Assembly (NCBI RefSeq): GCF_042655305.1
Contig: NZ_JBHSLR010000006.1
Direction: 5' to 3' (one strand)
From: Arcanobacterium_A bovis
GTDB taxonomy: Bacteria > Actinomycetota > Actinomycetes > Actinomycetales > Actinomycetaceae
DNA length: 64,000 bases
In this document: positions 41,503 to 51,204 of the stretch, in pieces
How the letters are laid out: the number at the start of each line of letters is the position of its first letter
Position numbering within the stretch: position 1 is the first letter of the stretch
Notes under the pieces: model-generated
Seen by the model: only the letters and a program-made list of their open reading frames with translations
What the model was told of the DNA's origin: nothing
The model's database searches: none
Position numbers and translations under genes: made by a program

Positions 41503-44500
41503 AGATTCAATACAGTCACCCGCAAAAAAGCTCTGGGCATCATTCCTGAGCTTCGTGTTTATTGTTGTTCTGTTACTTCCAGTGTCACCTTGGAGTCCTA
41601 ATCGCGACAAGGCCGACGCCGCAGCTATCACCTACGACCTTGGTGATTGTGCGATGCGTATGGGTACGGGCGCTGCGGCAAACCTTGCCAACAGCTTCTG
41701 TTTTATCGATTTTGCAGGCATGATTGGCGCTAAAGATTCTACGGTGCACGTCAAACGCCTAATTGGCGATATGACTTTAGAATTTGACTTGTCATGGACG
41801 AATAACGGTGTTGTTACTCCGCAAGTTACCGCCGAATCTACCCAGTGGGATTCTTCCTCCTCGTTTGGGCAAACGATCAATAGCAATCAAACCTTCGTAG
41901 CCTATTCTGGAGATACGCAAAGTCCGATTGTGAAAACTAAACATCTTCCCCCCACTTACACCTTTAGTTTCAATAATGTGGTGTTACGGGATGCCAAAGG
42001 TGCCACTCTGCCGAGCTTTAAGCTGAATGTTCTGGATGCGGAGCAGTCGCCAGGAACAGAGTCCTGGGCGATCATGGACAATGACACCACAACCAACAAA
42101 ACCACTTTCAATAAGGTTGTACAAACAGGTTTTGCTGAACCTTGTAATGTGACGTCGAGTTCTGGCCGTGATTTTTACTGCCAAGGGTACGCGACGACTG
42201 GCACATATAAGGGAATCGCTATCGCGACTATTGATTCACCCACACAGTTCCAAGTTGAGAAATATTCAGCTTCAGGATGGGGCGGTTTCGCTATCGCCAT
42301 TTCAATCGGCCGGGTGGCGGGCACATATACTGCCAATACTTCTTATGAGCTAGCAGAAACTGGTCAGGCCACGACTTTTGATCACCGTGTTTACTCAAAA
42401 ACCAGCACCTCTGAAACGCTGATTCCAGGCACGAACGGTAGCACGTTTACGGTGTACAACCGGCCATTTTCGAACTCGCTTACGCCAACAGATAAACAAG
42501 TATTTAAGTCAACGGGAAGTGGCACGCAGAGCCAATATGTTTTCGATCGTTACACTCCAGTTTGGACGTGCACGGCGGGAACATCTGCTCCGGTTACGAT
42601 CAAAGAAGGTCAAGTTCCCGCAGGCTATACGCTGGTGAATGATCGCAACACAGCTACGTCGATCTTGACCGCCGATAACGCTACGGATGCACCCCTTGAA
42701 TGTAATGTGGATTGGCAGAGCAAATTCCAGCCTTCGACTTTTGATTTCTCAAAGTTGGTAACTGGAAATGCCGCTAACTTTACGGACATCTCCACCCGTT
42801 CATTCGACCTGAATTACACTTGCACCAATAGCGCTTTTGCTACTGCGTATCCTTCGATTCCACTCAGTGGAAAAGTAACTCTTCAAGCTGGTGCATCGGC
42901 GCAGATTAAGAATATTCCAGCTGGAACGCCGTGCACGGTCACCGAATCTTTCCCAGGTGGGGCACAGCCGGCACCACCGGGAGTGAATCTCACCTTGACC
43001 TGGACAGGTGGTACACCAAGTGCTGATACCTTGCCAAATGTGAGCACTACGCTCGCTACTAGTACGAGCGTTGCGGCAACTAATAACTACACTTATCGAG
43101 CTGGAAGCATCACGCTGAGCAAGAATATTCTTGGCGACCCAGTAGGGGATTTCACCTATCCGCGTCACTATGACTTTTCTCTTACATGTGTGGGCACTAC
43201 GGTTCAGAACCGCACAGTGGGTTTCGACATTAATCCATCTGGGGGAGCATATTCGGGCTCAGTAAATATCTCGGATATTCCGGTGGCACGTGATTGTAGG
43301 TTGACGCCGCTAACAGGTCTTTCACCCACCGAAGTCAAGAAATATGATTTCGTGAGTCGAAACGTGACGTTTAACGGTACAGCTGTTACCAAAAACTCCG
43401 ATGGTTCCTATTCCTTTACCTTGGCAGATTATGCCCAAGGTGGTACGCCTACAACCGGCACTGTTCATATCGACACTACCTACGCCTATCAGTTGCGCGA
43501 CGTGAAGGTAATAAAGGAACTGGCTGGACCGGCGTCGAACTCCAAAGATTTAGAAGGCAAGACGTTCCCTGTCCAATATAAGTGCACGTGGGGAGCTTCG
43601 GGACAATACTCGAAGACCGGCACTCTGAACATCACCACTGATACTGCTAACCCAGCCACAATCTCCGGCGTCGCCGTCGATGCGAGCTGTATTATCTATG
43701 AAGATACCGTTGCAGCCACACCAAATACGATACTCACTGGCACTACGGTATCAGCTGCTGATGCCAACGACGTGACCGTCACTAAGACCAACGATGAAGC
43801 GAAAACGCAAGCAATTCTGAAGGTTTCATCGGCTACTGATTCCACTCAAAATCGCGTGCTTATCACCAACACATACGATTACAAACTTGGCACGGTAGAC
43901 ATCACTAAAGTGGTTAACAAGAACGGTTTGACGGTGACTCTACCGTCCACCTTCTCGATCAACTTCGACTGTGGCACGCGTTCTGTGGTTGCAGCTGATG
44001 GAAGTGTTGTGTCGGTGCCACTGGTTGGTACCGTGATGATCGCTGGTGGCGAGACTAAGAGGCTTAAAGCCCAAGTTACCGATGCTACGCTGGATCCGAA
44101 GATTAATGATCAGTCTGGCTATTTGGGTGTTCCATACGCAAACAAGTGCTCCTTTACTGAGGATGCTCCGCAGATTTCCACCTCAGGTGTGTTGTGGCAG
44201 AGCGACGTCGATTCCCAGAGTTTCACAGTTACCGCTGATTCAACCACGAAAACCATCACCAATAACTTCACTGCGGCTGGGAATGGATTGACTATCCAAG
44301 CTCGTGTTGTGGCGGGTACTGAGCTCGCTCAGCCTATCACGTTCAACGTGGCGTGCAAGGACTCTGGTGGTACTACGCTGATTCTGGATCCTCAATATGC
44401 CCAAATCACCCTGAGTAAAGCAACACCATCGGTAACGATTCCTGCATCTAAGGTACCTGAAGGTAGCACGTGTACTTTGACGGAGCCTACTCCTGATCCT

Positions 44501-47350
44501 GGAACGCGTACTACGACTGGTGGGATGAGCTATCCAATTACCCGTAGTGCTGGTTTGCACATTGCCGCAACAGGGTCCAATCCTGAGGTTAACCAAACGT
44601 TCGGAAATCTTGCTCCTATCAATTCGAATACGCTCACAATCGGCGCTTCTACTGTGGCGGAAATAAATCTCTATTATGCGTATGTGACGAGTCCAGTCAA
44701 AGCCTCAAAGGTAGTGGCATTCGATCCTGCTACACAGCAGTATATTTCCGATGCGCGAAAAGATATCAAACGTAATCGCGAGTTTTCGGTGACCTTAAAG
44801 TGTACTTATCCCGACGGCATCACCACAGCAAACGCCTCAGGAACTGTTGTGTCAACACAGCCTGAGATAACACTGACCGACGAAGTTCCCGTGGGATCTA
44901 GTTGTACGATTGCAGAAGGTGCTACTACCACTGCGGCTGGTGTTGATGTGAAGCAGGAAGTTGCGGTAAACGGTGGTGCAAACGCAAATGTTTCCACGAC
45001 TTTCACTGTTAAAGACACATCGAACTCGGCAATGTTTACTAATACCTACTCACGCCGGCTAGCTCCGGTAGTACTCAATAAACGTGCAGTTCTTCCTGGC
45101 TCAATCCATGATCAGTATGCAGCTGCTGGCCAGAGCATTCCGTTCCATACCCACCAGTTCACGATGGACTGCCACGATCCAGAAACCGGTACTGGGAGCA
45201 CAGGTGTACTACTTGGAACTTTCAACGGCACGATTACCGGAGAAGGTAGCTACCAGTTCGATAATGTGCCTGTTGGTGTTGATTGCCATATTAAGGGTGA
45301 CCAATTCGGGCAACTTGATTTGAGTCTTCCAGGTGCGAATGGCGTACAGCTTAAAGCGTATGTGAAGCCTAAACAGGTTAAATGGGTTGTTGATAAGAAT
45401 GACGGCACCGCCGTCATCGACACTGACTTTCCAGGCGACGTGACCGAATCTGCGTACTTCTCGACGCTAGATGCAGCTGCGGACGGAACCGTCACGAACG
45501 TCGTCGACATTGAAAATACCTACGAGTATATTCAAACGAAGATTCAGATGACGAAGAAGGTCGTGGGCGCAGCTGGCGATCTGGCCCTGCTTTCGCCTGA
45601 TCAGACCTATAATTTCAACTTCCAGTGCGAAGGAGTTGGATACAACACCTCCACAATTGGAACGGGCTCGGATACGTTGAGTAATTCCCTAGTGCTCAGT
45701 ACTTTTGGCACAGCTACCGACAATGGTGATGGCACTGTTACTCGGCTTTATACCTCGCCGCAGGTTACTGTTCCTGCAGGTGCTTGGTGTGACTTCGATG
45801 AGAAAGATCCGGTTGGAACGCCCGCTCAACTCGTTCATTCGATGGATCAACAAGTTATCAAGAAGTACGCCGCTCTCAACTCAGATCCGAATCACGTGGA
45901 ATCTTGGGATTTTGTGGATCGCTATACGCATCGCTTAGTGCCTGTGGGAATCGCGACCCTTCATAATGGGTATATTGACGGTGCTTTCAAAGATGGTTCG
46001 GGCAATGGATATACCTACAAGGTAACGTGTGATGATCCTGCCAAGACGAGTTTCACGCATTCTGTGTCATTCGCTGATGCGCGAGTGGGTCTATCAGTAT
46101 CCGATCCTGGTGTGCCCGATGCTGGACAAACCTTGCAGTTACCTGCGGGAGCTAACTGTACGATTAGCTATGCTGGTAGCCCATCGCTCGTGCCGAGTGC
46201 ACCCATCGAAGTGACAGCTGGCGATCGCGCACCGTTTATGCGTTTTGGTACGTGGACTGGTACGAGTGCTTCGGCGAGTAATCCCACCCAGCCGTGGCGC
46301 GATATTAACGCCGCTGACGTAACAACGGATATGAAGAATTACTCCTTTGCGTTCGCGATTCCAGCTGACCTAACTGCAACTAACAATGTGGCGATGACTG
46401 TTGCTGCACAGACAATCTACATTCGCGACACGATGGATGTGACGATTACCAAGGAATCCTTCGGTGCGGCGGGCGCTGGAGCTTCGTTTAGCTTTACGTC
46501 GGATTGTCTGCCATCTGGTGAAACAGCCACGGTGAAGTCAGGCGAATCGTTCACCATGCACAATGTAGCAGTTGACCGTACGTGTATCGTGACCGAAGCT
46601 TCTTTGCCGGGCACGCTCCCCGAATTGGGGATTGAGTCGCAAGGTGACGGCATTATTGATGCTTGGGCTACAAATGTGTCTGCCACGGAAACTGATCCGG
46701 CAAGCCGCTATATGCAGTTCACAACGGCTCCGGTAACCAATGCAAGCGACCTTTCCCAATCTGGCCCATACTGGAACTTTGTGCTGTCGAATCGTTATCC
46801 GTCAATCGATATCGAAAAGACGATTGACGGACCGTTGGTGTCTTCCAACGACGGCGTGGTCTTGAGTCCGACAGCGACATCGATGACCGTTCACTATGTA
46901 CTGTCCAATAATGGCGGTTTGCCAGTGGATAGTTTTGCGCTCTCGGATCCTTCGCTTGCTGGGCGAACAATTGCTAACGGTTCGCAGACCATTACGGTAG
47001 GCGCTGATGGTTCGATTGATCCGTTGTTCTGCGGAATCGACAACAACGCAATGTACACAATGCAGCCAGGGGACTCTCTCACTTGTTCTTTCACGGTTCA
47101 GCTAACCGAGCCGGTGCAAACGCCTCTAAATATTACTGGAGCAGTGAAAGTGGATGCGCTAGCAAATGGCTGGCCAGTGAGCGATTCTGATGGTTTCGGT
47201 GCGCAACGAGTGTGGATGACTCTTCCGCAGGCAGGTGCGATTTCGCTCGTCGTCGTTATAATGACTGGTGTGGGCGTGGTTGTCTATGGTCTGTGGAAGA
47301 ACCGCAAGGATGACGACGATAAAGAGACGACGCTTCCTCTGGATGCGTGA
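41492..47350 (+). CDS. giant DUF5979-repeat surface adhesin, LPQAG motif
   Basis: 1952 residues from ATG 41492 (GGAGGCGGG upstream). Signal peptide with a hydrophobic core FIVVLLLPVSP, then an N-terminal globular domain (about 45-370), then about ten immunoglobulin-like repeats of roughly 100-130 residues, each with a Cys near its start and another in an (I/V)P(A/V)G-x-x-C motif (IPAGTPC, VPEGSTC, VPVGSSC, VPVGVDC, VPAGAWC, LPAGANC), which is DUF5979. A DUF11-like final domain leads to LPQAG (1911-1915), a membrane helix and KNRK. Likely the pilus tip or a long wall-linked adhesin. The variant sorting motif lacks Thr. Confidence 0.88.
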   Translation: MFSKDSIQSPAKKLWASFLSFVFIVVLLLPVSPWSPNRDKADAAAITYDLGDCAMRMGTGAAANLANSFCFIDFAGMIGAKDSTVHVKRLIGDMTLEFDLSWTNNGVVTPQVTAESTQWDSSSSFGQTINSNQTFVAYSGDTQSPIVKTKHLPPTYTFSFNNVVLRDAKGATLPSFKLNVLDAEQSPGTESWAIMDNDTTTNKTTFNKVVQTGFAEPCNVTSSSGRDFYCQGYATTGTYKGIAIATIDSPTQFQVEKYSASGWGGFAIAISIGRVAGTYTANTSYELAETGQATTFDHRVYSKTSTSETLIPGTNGSTFTVYNRPFSNSLTPTDKQVFKSTGSGTQSQYVFDRYTPVWTCTAGTSAPVTIKEGQVPAGYTLVNDRNTATSILTADNATDAPLECNVDWQSKFQPSTFDFSKLVTGNAANFTDISTRSFDLNYTCTNSAFATAYPSIPLSGKVTLQAGASAQIKNIPAGTPCTVTESFPGGAQPAPPGVNLTLTWTGGTPSADTLPNVSTTLATSTSVAATNNYTYRAGSITLSKNILGDPVGDFTYPRHYDFSLTCVGTTVQNRTVGFDINPSGGAYSGSVNISDIPVARDCRLTPLTGLSPTEVKKYDFVSRNVTFNGTAVTKNSDGSYSFTLADYAQGGTPTTGTVHIDTTYAYQLRDVKVIKELAGPASNSKDLEGKTFPVQYKCTWGASGQYSKTGTLNITTDTANPATISGVAVDASCIIYEDTVAATPNTILTGTTVSAADANDVTVTKTNDEAKTQAILKVSSATDSTQNRVLITNTYDYKLGTVDITKVVNKNGLTVTLPSTFSINFDCGTRSVVAADGSVVSVPLVGTVMIAGGETKRLKAQVTDATLDPKINDQSGYLGVPYANKCSFTEDAPQISTSGVLWQSDVDSQSFTVTADSTTKTITNNFTAAGNGLTIQARVVAGTELAQPITFNVACKDSGGTTLILDPQYAQITLSKATPSVTIPASKVPEGSTCTLTEPTPDPGTRTTTGGMSYPITRSAGLHIAATGSNPEVNQTFGNLAPINSNTLTIGASTVAEINLYYAYVTSPVKASKVVAFDPATQQYISDARKDIKRNREFSVTLKCTYPDGITTANASGTVVSTQPEITLTDEVPVGSSCTIAEGATTTAAGVDVKQEVAVNGGANANVSTTFTVKDTSNSAMFTNTYSRRLAPVVLNKRAVLPGSIHDQYAAAGQSIPFHTHQFTMDCHDPETGTGSTGVLLGTFNGTITGEGSYQFDNVPVGVDCHIKGDQFGQLDLSLPGANGVQLKAYVKPKQVKWVVDKNDGTAVIDTDFPGDVTESAYFSTLDAAADGTVTNVVDIENTYEYIQTKIQMTKKVVGAAGDLALLSPDQTYNFNFQCEGVGYNTSTIGTGSDTLSNSLVLSTFGTATDNGDGTVTRLYTSPQVTVPAGAWCDFDEKDPVGTPAQLVHSMDQQVIKKYAALNSDPNHVESWDFVDRYTHRLVPVGIATLHNGYIDGAFKDGSGNGYTYKVTCDDPAKTSFTHSVSFADARVGLSVSDPGVPDAGQTLQLPAGANCTISYAGSPSLVPSAPIEVTAGDRAPFMRFGTWTGTSASASNPTQPWRDINAADVTTDMKNYSFAFAIPADLTATNNVAMTVAAQTIYIRDTMDVTITKESFGAAGAGASFSFTSDCLPSGETATVKSGESFTMHNVAVDRTCIVTEASLPGTLPELGIESQGDGIIDAWATNVSATETDPASRYMQFTTAPVTNASDLSQSGPYWNFVLSNRYPSIDIEKTIDGPLVSSNDGVVLSPTATSMTVHYVLSNNGGLPVDSFALSDPSLAGRTIANGSQTITVGADGSIDPLFCGIDNNAMYTMQPGDSLTCSFTVQLTEPVQTPLNITGAVKVDALANGWPVSDSDGFGAQRVWMTLPQAGAISLVVVIMTGVGVVVYGLWKNRKDDDDKETTLPLDA

Positions 47351-47369
47351 GGTGTGACGTGATGCGTGA

Positions 47370-48341
47370 GTGGACAGTTTGACGGAGAAAAATCCTCGTG
47401 ACGCTCGAAAATCGCGGCAGCGACGGCGTCGTAAAAACGGACTGATATGGATCCTGATCGGAATCCTCATTCTGTTGTATCCAGTATTCGCCACGCTCTA
47501 CAATGACTATCATCTGATCCAAGAAGCGCGCATGTACTCAAAGGCAACCCAGAGCATCAAACCACATTCTCAGGTGCAAAAGTATATCGATGAAGCTCAT
47601 GCTTACAATGTAAAACTTGCTGCGCAAGGGCATCATGCACGGGTGCCGACTTCGAGTGATCCAGGTTTTACTGAGTACATGAACACGTTGAACGTGCCAG
47701 AAACGGGTGACGTAATAGCGCGTATTAGGATCCCGCAAAGTCATATCGATTTGCCGGTGTTTCATACCACCACCTCAGAGGTGTTATATCGAGGCGCTGG
47801 GCATATGTATGGCTCAGACTTGCCAGTTGGTGGATCGGGCACAACCGCGGTCATTTCTGCCCACACGGGTATGGTTAACGCGTCAATGTTCGATAACCTC
47901 GTTTTCATTAAAGACGGCACTGATATTTTCATCGAAGTTCTCGACCAAACCTTGCATTACCAAGTGCGGTCACGCAAAGTAGTTGGCCCGTCGGATTACC
48001 AAGCTGTGACGTACGAGCCAGGGGTCGATAAAGTGGTTTTGATCACCTGCACTCCCTACGGAATCAATACAGATCGGCTGTTAGTTGAGGCGATTCGGGT
48101 TCCGAACTCCGCCTCTGTTAATGAGGATATGTGGATACCAAGTTTGAGTTGGTGGATGATCCTAGATATTACGGTTGTCTGTCTTGTACTATTATTCTTG
48201 TTGATCCGCGCATTGCGTCGGAAAAAGCGAAAAGACGACGATTCACCAGCTGTTGTTGATCGCTCCGATGAAGGAAAGCATGCCGTTAGTGTCAACCACA
48301 AAACAGCAGAAGATGCTGCTCATTTGCCGTATCTTCAATGA
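47370..48341 (+). CDS. second class C sortase
   Basis: About 323 residues, with N- and C-terminal membrane helices. His in ISAHTGM, Cys in ITCTPYGIN, Arg in TDRLLVEA. The lid region reads SSDPGF where the first sortase has DPW. The start is uncertain: GTG 47370 and TTG 47379 lack a good ribosome binding site. Position after the adhesin suggests it handles LPQAG or LAKTG substrates. Charged tail of about 50 residues. Confidence 0.92.
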   Translation: MDSLTEKNPRDARKSRQRRRRKNGLIWILIGILILLYPVFATLYNDYHLIQEARMYSKATQSIKPHSQVQKYIDEAHAYNVKLAAQGHHARVPTSSDPGFTEYMNTLNVPETGDVIARIRIPQSHIDLPVFHTTTSEVLYRGAGHMYGSDLPVGGSGTTAVISAHTGMVNASMFDNLVFIKDGTDIFIEVLDQTLHYQVRSRKVVGPSDYQAVTYEPGVDKVVLITCTPYGINTDRLLVEAIRVPNSASVNEDMWIPSLSWWMILDITVVCLVLLFLLIRALRRKKRKDDDSPAVVDRSDEGKHAVSVNHKTAEDAAHLPYLQ

Positions 48342-48362
48342 AATAGTGGAGTTGATATAACT

Positions 48363-48836
48363 ATGAATGCACCTGAATCTACAAATGTTCGTTGGTTAGA
48401 CGATGAAGAACAGATCGCATGGAGGGCATATTTGCGTGGCACCTCAACCTTGCTTGATCTGATAAACCGAGATATGGAAGCCGATAATGGCATGGCGCTC
48501 GGTGAATATGAAATTCTTGTGCACTTGAGCGAGGCGGAGAATCACTCCTTACGCATGTCGCAGTTGGCAGAACGTTTGGTTCATTCTCGTTCGCGTTTGA
48601 CTCACACTGTGCGACGTCTCGAAGAAATCGGATACGTTGAGCGTTTTCGTTGCGTAGACGACGGTCGTGGAATTAATTGTCGCCTTACCGAAATAGGTTT
48701 CAACAAGCTCAAAGATTCTGCGCCTTCGCACGTTGAATCGGTGCGTGTGCATCTCATTGATCTGTTGAGCCGTGAAGAAATGCTTGAGTTGGGAAGAATT
48801 AGCGCAAAGATCTTTGCAGACGTTGAGTCAAAATAA
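48363..48836 (+). CDS. MarR-family transcriptional regulator
   Basis: 157 residues with the MarR winged HTH (SLRMSQLAERLVHSRSRLTHTVRRLEEIGYVERFR then DDGRGINCRLTEIG). Starts 21 bases after the second sortase and reads in the same direction, so it is probably the last gene of the pilus operon and may regulate it. GGAG lies 11 bases before the ATG. Ligand unknown. Confidence 0.9.
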   Translation: MNAPESTNVRWLDDEEQIAWRAYLRGTSTLLDLINRDMEADNGMALGEYEILVHLSEAENHSLRMSQLAERLVHSRSRLTHTVRRLEEIGYVERFRCVDDGRGINCRLTEIGFNKLKDSAPSHVESVRVHLIDLLSREEMLELGRISAKIFADVESK

Positions 48837-48909
48837 CCGGTGTTGGTTGATTTTCACTGCGTCAAGTTATCGTAGTTTAGCTCGTAATCTGCGCACGTGG
48901 TGAAAAATA

Positions 48910-48918
48910 TGGCAAGCT
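48910..48918 (+). promoter_or_regulatory. candidate extended -10 for leaderless phosphatase mRNA
   Basis: TGG-CAAGCT, then 6 bases and ATG 48925; no ribosome binding site. Confidence 0.3.
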
Positions 48919-48924
48919 GAGTAT

Positions 48925-49596
48925 ATGGATCTTACAACCATTCACTTGGTACGCCATGGCGAAGTTGATAACCCGCAGGGAATACTCTACGGCAGAAAAC
49001 CCGGATTTCACCTCACCGAACTTGGTCGCCAGATGGCGCAAGGGCTTGGTGAAACGTTTTCTAATGGTCATGACGTGCGCCTTGTAGTAACGTCACCTCT
49101 CGAACGTGCAATTGAAACCGGGACGCCGACGGCGATCGCATTTGGTTTGCCTGTTGAGCACGATATTCGGCTTATTGAAGCCGATAACTACTTTGAGGGA
49201 CTCGCAGTGAACAGAAACCGGATGATGCTTGCACATCCGAAGTTTTGGTCGTGGTACAAGAACCCCTTTGAGCCGTCCTGGGGCGAGCCATACACGGAGA
49301 TTGTAGCGAGAATGTCGGCGGTGATCTCCGAAAGCATTGATTTGGCGAGGGGCGGGGAAGCCGTATTGGTTTCGCATCAGCTCCCGATTTGGACTATGCG
49401 GCGCTTCGTGGAACAAAAATTTCTTGCGCATGATCCGCGTAAACGCGAGTGCTCACTGGCCTCAGTTACTTCGCTGACCTTTGCTGATAAACAGCTTATC
49501 GCGTGGAAATATTGGGAGCCAGTGGCCGATTTGATGCGCCGTGCACAGGACATGGTGCCCGGAACTTCTGAAGCCGAAGTAAAGAAGCCGCAGTAG
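48925..49596 (+). CDS. histidine phosphatase family protein
   Basis: 223 residues. The phosphoglycerate-mutase-like fold has LVRHGEVDNP with the nucleophilic His, the SPLERAIETGTP motif, a catalytic Glu near the IRLIEADNYFEGL stretch and second His in VLVSHQLPIW. Substrate not determinable; relatives dephosphorylate small phosphate esters. Faces the PLDc_N gene tail to tail, with 86 bases between. Confidence 0.9.
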   Translation: MDLTTIHLVRHGEVDNPQGILYGRKPGFHLTELGRQMAQGLGETFSNGHDVRLVVTSPLERAIETGTPTAIAFGLPVEHDIRLIEADNYFEGLAVNRNRMMLAHPKFWSWYKNPFEPSWGEPYTEIVARMSAVISESIDLARGGEAVLVSHQLPIWTMRRFVEQKFLAHDPRKRECSLASVTSLTFADKQLIAWKYWEPVADLMRRAQDMVPGTSEAEVKKPQ

Positions 49597-49682
49597 CAAA
49601 CAGGCGAGGCGAGCACTTCAGCAGGGTTGTATGTAGCCGACGTTATACACTTTCCTTGCACACTCCAGGCGACAAGGAGCTG

Positions 49683-50093
49683 TTAGCTTCCGTAGAGACC
49701 TCGCGATTCGTCGTCATCTTTCTTCGTACGCTCTGGACTCTTACCTTCCTCAGCGCGTTTTTGCTCGAAAGCACGACGGCGGTTTTGCGCCTCCAAGCGC
49801 GCGAGAAACTCGGGATCGTCGTCGGGAGCTACTGGACCACGCTCAGCAGTGCGAGGATTACGCGTTTTGCTTGGGAAATCCTGACGTGCGCGTGAGCTAT
49901 TGTCCTTGAAAATGTATTGGTACTTGAAAAACAGCCACAGCAATGGACCAAGCACCGGCACGATGGCAATGAGTATGAGCCACACGGCTTTGGAAATGCG
50001 TGCGGGCATACGGTTGCTATCTGTGCGTGCACAATCAATAAACGAATATATCGTTAGAGCAACTAAGAACAGAACAATAAATACTCGAGGCAC
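49683..50093 (-). CDS. PLDc_N-domain membrane protein
   Basis: 136 residues. Two membrane helices (FIVLFLVALTIYSFIDC and AVWLILIAIVPVLGPLLWLFF) flank the short arginine/asparagine loop typical of the phospholipase D nuclease N-terminal domain, here without any catalytic domain. The C-terminal half is charged and probably disordered (EQKRAEEGKSPERTKKDDD). GTG start; possible leaderless transcript. Downstream of menA by 98 bases on the same strand. Function unknown. Confidence 0.85.
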   Translation of the reverse strand: MPRVFIVLFLVALTIYSFIDCARTDSNRMPARISKAVWLILIAIVPVLGPLLWLFFKYQYIFKDNSSRARQDFPSKTRNPRTAERGPVAPDDDPEFLARLEAQNRRRAFEQKRAEEGKSPERTKKDDDESRGLYGS

Positions 50094-50099
50094 AGCATT

Positions 50100-50105
50100 A
50101 TTCTA
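50100..50105 (-). promoter_or_regulatory. candidate -10 (TAGAAT) for leaderless PLDc_N mRNA
   Basis: Minus strand TAGAAT, six bases (AATGCT), then GTG. It is a strong TANNNT match at leaderless spacing. Confidence 0.45.
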
Positions 50106-50191
50106 GTCTATTGAGCTAATTGGGGGTATTTTCTTCGCTTTGAGCTTTGAGAACACCGGCGAGAACACGTTAGAACGTGCCAATTAGCCAA

Positions 50192-51082
50192 TTAGAAGGC
50201 CAATTTTGATACCACGAGCAAGATTGCGACCAGCACTGCGTAGGAAAGCTCAAAAAAACCGGTATTGCGCAGTACGATAATAAGATCGCGGCCGGTTTTT
50301 CCTGTACTAACTGGCTTGCTCAAACATGGAACTACAAACAGCAAAAGTGCCGTGATCCCCAGGAGTGGATATGTGTAAAAGCTGGTCAAAGCAGTAAGTA
50401 GTGGTGCGAAGACCAGCATTCCCACAAAAGCGGTTCGTGCGCTAGCGTCGCCAAGCCGTACAGCGAGCGTGCGCTTATTTGCTTTGATATCGGTGGGAAT
50501 ATCGCGGATATTATTCACCATGAGTAGGGCACAGGCAATGACGCCAATGGCCGTTGCGACGATCCACGCTAACGGTGGTGCGGTGCCAGACTGTGTATAA
50601 ACGGTGCCGACCGTTGCCACATAACCGAAGAAAATAAGCACGAAAACTTCGCCCAAACCGAGGTATCCGTATGGATTCTTTCCGCCTGTGTAGAACCAAG
50701 CAGCGAGAATAGCTAATGCGCCGATTGCTAAAAGCCACCATTGCCCAGTGAGTGCCACGAGGATTAGACCTGCAAGTGCAGCAGCGAAGAAAAATCCGAA
50801 CGCTATCATGAGCACAATTTTGGGGGAGACTTTTCCTCCACCAGTGAGTCGCGGCGGACCGGAGCGGAATTCATCGGTGCCGCGAACGCCGTCGGAATAA
50901 TCATTTGAGAAGTTGACGCCTATCTGCAGGAAAATTGCCACTAGGGCTGCCAAGATAGTGCGCGTCCAGGAGAACGCGTCTTCAGAAAATGCAATTGCAG
51001 CGCCGGCAATGACGGGTGCTACAGCTGCCGGAAGCGTACGAATACGAGCACCTTCAAGCCAATCAGAGACGTGATTCTTCAA
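50192..51082 (-). CDS. menA: 1,4-dihydroxy-2-naphthoate polyprenyltransferase
   Basis: Attaches the isoprenoid chain to DHNA, giving demethylmenaquinone. UbiA fold with multiple membrane helices; aspartate motifs NFSNDYSDGVRGTDE and NNIRDIPTDIKANKR. TTG 51082 is chosen because GAGGAG lies 9 bases upstream and a TACAAT -10 at 51116-51121 leaves a ~27-base leader; GTG 51112 would be almost at the transcript start. 296 residues. Same strand as menB-menE. Confidence 0.94.
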   Translation of the reverse strand: MKNHVSDWLEGARIRTLPAAVAPVIAGAAIAFSEDAFSWTRTILAALVAIFLQIGVNFSNDYSDGVRGTDEFRSGPPRLTGGGKVSPKIVLMIAFGFFFAAALAGLILVALTGQWWLLAIGALAILAAWFYTGGKNPYGYLGLGEVFVLIFFGYVATVGTVYTQSGTAPPLAWIVATAIGVIACALLMVNNIRDIPTDIKANKRTLAVRLGDASARTAFVGMLVFAPLLTALTSFYTYPLLGITALLLFVVPCLSKPVSTGKTGRDLIIVLRNTGFFELSYAVLVAILLVVSKLAF

Positions 51083-51115
51083 TGTATTTTTCTCCTCAGT
51101 TACAACGCCCACCCT

Positions 51116-51121
51116 ATTGTA
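51116..51121 (-). promoter_or_regulatory. candidate -10 (TACAAT) for menA
   Basis: TACAAT on the minus strand, about 33 bases before TTG 51082. Unlike the other men genes it gives a normal short leader with a ribosome binding site. Confidence 0.45.
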
Positions 51122-51204
51122 CTGCCTCGTCGTGCACGACGCTAGGGTCGCTTTCGAGGTGGGGAGTGGAAATGAATAGGCGAGGGGTGCAAGCCGAGCG
51201 TGAA

